Assembly: GCF_036785885.1 (NCBI RefSeq)
Contig: NC_092323.1
Location: 7,758,501 to 7,822,500, forward strand
DNA length: 64,000 bases
Reading direction: 5' to 3'
DNA from: Coffea arabica
Taxonomy: Eukaryota; Streptophyta; Magnoliopsida; Gentianales; Rubiaceae
Under the pieces are notes generated by a model that saw nothing but the letters and a program-made list of their open reading frames with translations, made no database searches and was not told where the DNA came from. Both the position numbers and the translations under genes were made by a program. Below are positions 58,346 to 64,000 of this stretch, piece by piece. How positions within the stretch are numbered: position 1 is the first letter of the stretch; every line of letters starts with the position of its first letter.

Positions 58346-58593
58346 AAATAAATGTAAGACAATAATATAATAAATATAAGTACTAAAGTATTACTAGTAA
58401 CAAGTAAAAATTTACTGTCAATATATATACACTATCACAATTAGATTAATGATAAATGAGCAAATTTTGAATTTTGAATTTAAATTTTACATATGTATTA
58501 TATATTTTATGATAATAATATATATACTGACAGTATATAAAAGATTGATCTAAATTTATTTACACATAAAATCAAATAATTACTGCTAATACA

Positions 58594-58755
58594 GTGTGTT
58601 TGGATAGAATATTATCTGAAATATTATTTAGAATAATTATTGTAATATTTTTTGTGATTTGATATATGTGAGATAAAAAGTGGTTGAAAATATAAAAAAT
58701 GAATTAAAAATATGTTTATGATGTAAACAAAATATTAATTTGAGATAAATTTGCA
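58594..58755 (+). mobile_element. MITE, GTTTGGAT-end family, one end clear
   Basis: It starts GTGTTTGGATAGAATATT and has the family core (TTGTGATTTGATATATGTGAGATAAAAAGTGG split across 58,645-58,685). The right terminal repeat is not preserved. Confidence 0.6.
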
Positions 58756-59592
58756 AATTGCTGCTTGGGGGCCCGGGTGACTGGAGGTGGATTTTGGGTT
58801 GGATTTCGGATTAGATTTGGGTTGCGTTGGAGATGTCGCTGACAGCAGGCGAGCGCACGTGACCCTTCCGATGTGCTGTTGGGTCCTCTCGGTCGTACGT
58901 GTTCCAACCTCCAGGGCAGTAAATTCAACTGCGCCCACATTCTACTATCCTATTTGCATTTAATGGGGCAGTTTACTTCAAGCCATTCTCAAGTTACCTA
59001 CTAAATTACCTACTCAAGATAATTTTGGTCGCTTTAACTAATTGGAAGTTAATTTAATCAAGATGATCTAATATTTAGTAATCCTCTTTAGCTCATACTT
59101 GATTTACAAAATTTATACAATTTGTCTATCGGGAAAGTTTTGATACGTTATTGCGTGTTAGTAAAGCTTTTTTTTTTTGGTAAAGTTTTTTTTTTGAAGC
59201 ATTTTTTTCTGGTAAAGTTGAAACGTTGCAGCAAAACAACTAGTCTGGGACAATATGAAAAAAAAAATAGAAAACCTATTTTCCTCTCCTATAAAAAGTA
59301 AGAGTTCATTTGCAAAAAACAATTGAAATTTATGATATAAATATAAACATAAGAAGGAGAAATGGGTGTCTTGCATTTGTTGTGCGGTCTTAACTTTTGT
59401 GATTGTATTGTAAGAAACTAAATGGATTGCAAATTTTGACCCATAAAATAACGATATGATATGCAGCATGATTTGGGAAAAGGGTAGTGCAACTGCTTGT
59501 TTGAGATTTACCACAGTGATCCTACATTGAAGATAATTTTCTACTATCACATATATATATATATATGTGTGTGCTAGCAACAAATGTAAAGG
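58756..59592. other. intergenic, GC-rich patch then AT-rich sequence
   Basis: Positions 58,765-58,930 are distinctly GC-rich and contain a CACGTG G-box near 58,855. No gene is supported. The rest is AT-rich. Confidence 0.45.
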
Positions 59593-59790
59593 TTTTTTTT
59601 TTTGCTACTTTAAAAAAAATCATTACTACTGATAAATGTGTTCGGTTTAATCTTTACGGGGTCTGACTAATCCCCTGCGGCCCGGCCAAGCGCCCCAGTC
59701 CGGCCCAAGCACGATATGTGCACGAAGGAATCCAGCAAAGCAAAGACTCGAACTTAGGACCTATTGGTCACTGATGGAATGACATCACCT
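59593..59790 (-). mobile_element. SINE family 1, diverged copy
   Basis: It has the T-rich left end followed by TTTACGGGGTCTGACTAATC, CGGCCCGGCCAAGCGCCCCA and GGCCCAAGCACGATATGTGC, all shared with the member at 40,583. Its flanking duplication is not recognisable, so it is older. Confidence 0.7.
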
Positions 59791-60299
59791 ACAAACTGCT
59801 TATAAAACATGTGGTTGGACTACATTTTACGGGAACAAAAATATCAGGGAAAAGGAAAACGAAAACATATATTCTACACTGCTACGAGTGCAAATAGATA
59901 ACAGCAGAAGAATGAAAAATCAGTTGTTCCAGGCTTCCAGCCCCTGGTTTGAGGAAGAAATCAGTGGCGGGCTGAAACTTTACATCTCCAACTGATTCCC
60001 TAACACTTCTCAATTATCATAAGTTTCTGGATTTTTAGGTCAGTTTATCCCTTAAATTTTTGGGCATTGCTGTTTGCTAACTGCTGATTGTCACTGCAAT
60101 TGGTTATTGCTTAAATTTGCAGTGGTACCTTTTTGTATCCTCTGTTTTTCTTTTGTATTTGCTATTCTAATGCAAGCCCATTTTCTGTATCGAATGAATT
60201 TCTACTTAGTAAGTTTGGTCTGGTTGGATTCTGTGGTTTAATGGTTGGATTTTTACAAACTAACTGTTTTGGTTTCACAGATTTCTGTTGTGAAGGTCA

Positions 60300-63200
60300 A
60301 TGTTGCACGCTATATCTGCGCCCAAAACTTGTACTAATATATCTTATCCAAGAAGACCCTGCTTTCATCTGCGGCATTTAGCTCCAACAAGGCTTCGTGT
60401 TTCGGCTTCATTGCCAGAATCCAATGGGGTTAAAGTGGAGTATACCCCATGGCTTATTGTTGGATTGGGAAACCCCGGAAATAAATATCACGGGACACGC
60501 CACAATGTATAAACAAGTTCATTTCTTTTTTGGGTGGTTGTTGTGCATTCCTGATAATTTCGTGCATTATTTGTTCAAGTGCTAAATACCATTTTGAGCA
60601 TATGTAATCTGTTTTGTTTGTATTAGGTTGGGTTTGAAATGATAGATTGCATATCCCAAGCAGAAGGCATTGTGATGAACACTATACAGTCAAAGGCATT
60701 GGTGGGAATAGGTGCTTATGTTGCTCACTACATACTCGGCAAATTGTCTGAATTAGCTTCATTCTATACTCGTAGGGCAGTTTATATGGCTGCTCAAACC
60801 TTTTTGGCTTAATCTATGCAGGTTCTATTGGAGAAGTTCCGGTCTTGCTGGCCAAACCTCAGGCGTACATGAACTATAGTGGTGAATCAGTATGTTCTTC
60901 GACATTTGTTTTTAATAGGAGTATATGTATTCTAAATTGTCCAATGTATTGGTACTTGGTTCTTTGGACAACAATTATGTATGAATTTCTACTTTTACTA
61001 TTATTCTTGTTGTATTTGATTTTGAAAACCCAATATGATTGAACACCAGCATAATTTATTAGCTGCAAACTTTTGAGAGTGGCTAACCATTGCAACACAA
61101 GGATAAACTCAAACAACATTGTTCTTCTCAGTTAAAGAAATATCTTATAATATATTTCTGCAACAAACCCCGAAACCAGTTTGACCCTTTGTTGTAGCAC
61201 TCAAACAATCACTCGAATTTTTAAGGTTAATATTTCTATGTGAGAAAATGTTGGACACATGTGACCATAGATTTAGATCTTGCTTTGCACTGTCAATAAA
61301 TTAGCAGCTGCATAAACGTTGAAGATATCAATGGTCAGCATATCTTTTATGCAGTAATATTTCGTTCCTCATCAAGTTTTTCTCCCTATCCATTTGTGCA
61401 AATTAACATCTTCCTATTGTGATTGGACGTTGTCTTTAAACCCCTAAGCTTGACTTGCTTTCTCTAAATTGCACCCTGCTCCTTTTACTTGCTGTTTGCA
61501 GTTTGCTTTGCTGCTTTAGATTTTCATAGCAATCAACGACTGCTTGGCAACTTAATACAGCCTTATTAAAATTGTCTAGATATCTGTTTCTTATTCTACT
61601 CTTGATGTTCTGAACTGTTATCTTTCACTTCATATGATTGGCATCAGAAAACCTGACTTTCTGCTTAATTGCTGTCCTGCGTCTCAAGTAATTAATTGCT
61701 AGATCATTGTTCATTCTATTTTTTACTAGGTTGGACCACTTGCTGCATACTACAGAGTACCTTTGCGCCACATCCTACTGGTTTGCATTTTTTACCATGT
61801 GCTATTAACATTTTCTGGTTAATGTGGTGTGAGATTGATGATGCATGTTTTTCCTTTCTAACGAAATATTTCTGAGCCATCTAATCATTTTGTAGGTCTA
61901 TGACGAGATGAGCTTACCAAATGGTGTTTTACGGCTTCAACCCAAAGGAGGTCATGGTCATCACAATGGGTATAGTTATTGGACAATGATTTATAAAAAA
62001 TAAATAAATAAAATTCCAGATAACTAAAATGTTATTGTCACACTTTGTGTCAGTTGACTTTATTTAATCTCCTCACACCTCGGAGTGCATGTGTGGTTGA
62101 CTGAATTCTTCTTTTTTCAAGTAAAATATATGTGCTTGTAAATTGCAAGCAAATGAAGTTCAGATTATAGAAGAGAAGACTAAAAAGTTAACAGTCTCTA
62201 AATGCCCCAGTTATGTGTAGGCTAACAAGTCATTGTTGTCTCAATTGAAGTATCACATATTTCATCTTAGAATTTTGACTATTTCCATTTAGCTTGGTCA
62301 GTAACACATGCTCATTTAGCGGCCTAAAATGCCATTCTACTTGATGGGACTTCGACCCCGATAACCAGCTTCTTTCTTAAGCTTGAAGAGTCTGCTAGCA
62401 GTGCGCCTGTTTGCCATGTTGGCAATTAGAAATTTTTTTTAGGCAACTAGAAATAGTTCTTTGATTTAAACTAAACACCTGAATTTGGTGAAGAAGTTGC
62501 TGACCATCAATGTGACGGTCTTCAGTTCATCTTAAATGTTGTCGGTAATCACTTTGTGTACTTGGACATGGTGTTAGTAATTAGCCAAGTTGTAGGGCAT
62601 TTTTCTGCATTTAGTTTATAATCATTCAGAAATAAGGTGTGTTGCCTTCATCTTTCCCAATACTTGATTGATTAGTTCATATTGCATGTGTAAATATGTA
62701 GATAGACACTCTGTTCCTGTATCACTGTTATGTGAATTAACTGAGGAATTTTCTCAAATATTTTTTATTTGCATTTTCTGATATGACGATAATTATCCTT
62801 GTTGAGCCCTCAAATCTAAATGTTGGAATCTTATCATGTTGCTGCTATCAAAGATCATATATATTCTGTTCTAAGGCTCAATATGTAGCTCTTTCGAAAA
62901 AAAGAAAGTCTTACTATGTGGCATGCTTGCTCTTTCTGCATTACACTTTAACTACCTGTCATTCTTACTGCTGAATTAGGATAGCCACAGTTTTTGCTTT
63001 TCTGTCACAGGGTGAAGAGCGTAATGGAGCATTTGGATGGCCGTCGCGAATTTCCACGGTTTTGCATTGGTTAGTATTTTGGATTCCATGCTTGTGGTAA
63101 TAACATACTTTTGTCCTAAGCTTGAGGTCAAACTCACGTTCTCTTGTAGGCATTGGAAATCCACCTGGTACCATGGACATGAAGGCTTTTCTACTTCAGA

Positions 63201-63647
63201 AGTTCAGTACAGTGGAGCGAGAGCAGGTAAAAGATTTTGTCAGCCCTATACCAAGGATTAGGTTGTTTATTCTGTTACGAAGAGCATAGTGTTAAAATGG
63301 ACTTGATTCCTCATTAAAGGTTACATATGACCATCCCCCTTACGGTATACTGTAAAGTATAGGTCTATAATGCTAATACACTTTCTGTTCTTTCTGGGAT
63401 TTCCCCATAGAAGTACTGCTCGTCTGCTGCTGAATTCGTGGACCGGAACGAAGATAAACTTTAAGTTGTTGCAGCTATGTATCAACTGTACATTTGCTTG
63501 GAGCTAATGACTTTCTTTCATAATTTGCAGATAGACGCAGCGCTGGAACAGGGTGTTGAAGCTGTTAGAGCCCTGATCCAGGAAGGATTCAACAGTAGAA
63601 TTACAAGATTTAATCTTGGGCAGAAATACAAATATCATAAAGTATAA
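60300..63647 (+). CDS. CRS2: CRS2-type peptidyl-tRNA hydrolase, chloroplast
   Basis: Eight exons: 60,300-60,506; 60,627-60,711; 60,822-60,889; 61,730-61,780; 61,896-61,969; 63,011-63,069; 63,150-63,226; 63,531-63,647. All phases agree and the product is 245 aa. The N-terminal 45 residues look like a plastid transit peptide. The peptidyl-tRNA hydrolase fold follows: [20 protein letters not shown] with the catalytic His, [29 protein letters not shown] and the C-terminal [12 protein letters not shown]. The match to CRS2 is closer than to ordinary hydrolases. CRS2 pairs with CAF1/CAF2 to splice chloroplast group IIB introns; whether hydrolase activity remains is not known from sequence, although the active-site residues are kept. 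Confidence 0.92.
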
Positions 63648-64000
63648 CACAATTGAAGCCAACAAATTTTGTATAGAGATGTCATCTAGCAGAATATATT
63701 GTAGGAAAAGCTGTCAATTGAGACTGGACTCTATTTGGAATCAGCTCCAAAAGTAACTTTATACATGCAGGCTGATGTCTCAAGTAAATGGATTTCAATA
63801 GCTTTGTTTCTTACTAGCATCTCTCTCTCTGGTACTTTTGTCTTGTAAACCTTGTCCGCTATTTTCCTTTGAGGTCTGTAACGAAGACATAAACATTCAT
63901 CCAACTGGCACCCTTTCAAGGTATAAGACACTTTGCCGAAACAGTGAGATGCAATCTTTCATTAACGTACAAATCAAGAAAACCTTTGTAGTTACTTATT
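63648..64000. other. CRS2 3' flank
   Basis: Probably 3' UTR and downstream sequence. I see no supportable gene up to the window end. Confidence 0.5.

Noticed and set aside
58716-58940. Two overlapping minus-strand frames in the GC-rich patch
   Set aside because: Open frames are expected by chance in GC-rich sequence; no motif.
63731-63931. Minus-strand frame near the window end
   Set aside because: No recognisable family; most likely the CRS2 3' flank. A downstream gene's last exon cannot be excluded.
1-64000. LTR retroelements, virus-like elements and CRISPR arrays
   Set aside because: No paired long terminal repeats, gag/pol-type frames or spaced repeats were seen; the reverse-transcriptase-related pieces belong to LINEs.

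Overview
This is nuclear DNA of a eudicot plant, probably an asterid; the sequence alone does not fix the species. The evidence is intron-rich genes with GT-AG splice sites, chloroplast-targeted proteins, a plant sterol desaturase, AT-rich introns, and many small transposable elements (MITEs, SINEs, LINE fragments).

Left part (1 to about 29,600): a rapidly rearranging cluster of LRK10L-type receptor-like kinase genes on the + strand. These have a cysteine-rich GUB_WAK_bind/WAK_assoc ectodomain, a 30-nt micro-exon, then a transmembrane segment and non-RD kinase exon. The cluster is a tandem segmental duplication. Copy I is about 2,165-12,122 and copy II about 21,080-27,360, with a largely deleted earlier unit at 1-2,215. 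Each unit is ordered ectodomain exon A, ectodomain exon B (broken), micro-exon, kinase exon, and the start of a third LRK10L gene. Only the last gene (27,232-29,602, three exons, 661 aa) looks fully intact. Between the copies lie an ectodomain-only exon (13,997-14,833), a chimeric pseudogene joining the start of an ectodomain to the end of a kinase (18,372-18,803), a 5'-truncated LINE, and several dispersed repeats. Comparing the copies gives clean occupied/empty site pairs for a MITE, a dimeric retroposon and a hAT element, all inserted in copy I only.

Right part (29,600-64,000): stable single-copy housekeeping genes, for which I could build complete exon chains with consistent splice phases. 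They are CRS1 (three CRM domains, chloroplast group II intron splicing, minus), sterol C5(6)-desaturase DWF7/STE1 (minus), a Golgi GT14 core-2/I-branching-like glycosyltransferase (minus), a 138-aa conserved plant protein of unknown function (plus), plastidic glucose transporter pGlcT (13 exons, minus, one GC-AG intron) and CRS2/peptidyl-tRNA hydrolase (8 exons, plus). From memory, CRS1, the GT14 gene, pGlcT and CRS2 are also near neighbours in Arabidopsis (At5g16140-At5g16180), so this half appears to be a conserved block. Spacers hold two SINE families, MITEs and a LINE 3' end.

I saw no LTR retroelement, virus-like element, CRISPR array, rRNA or convincing tRNA gene.
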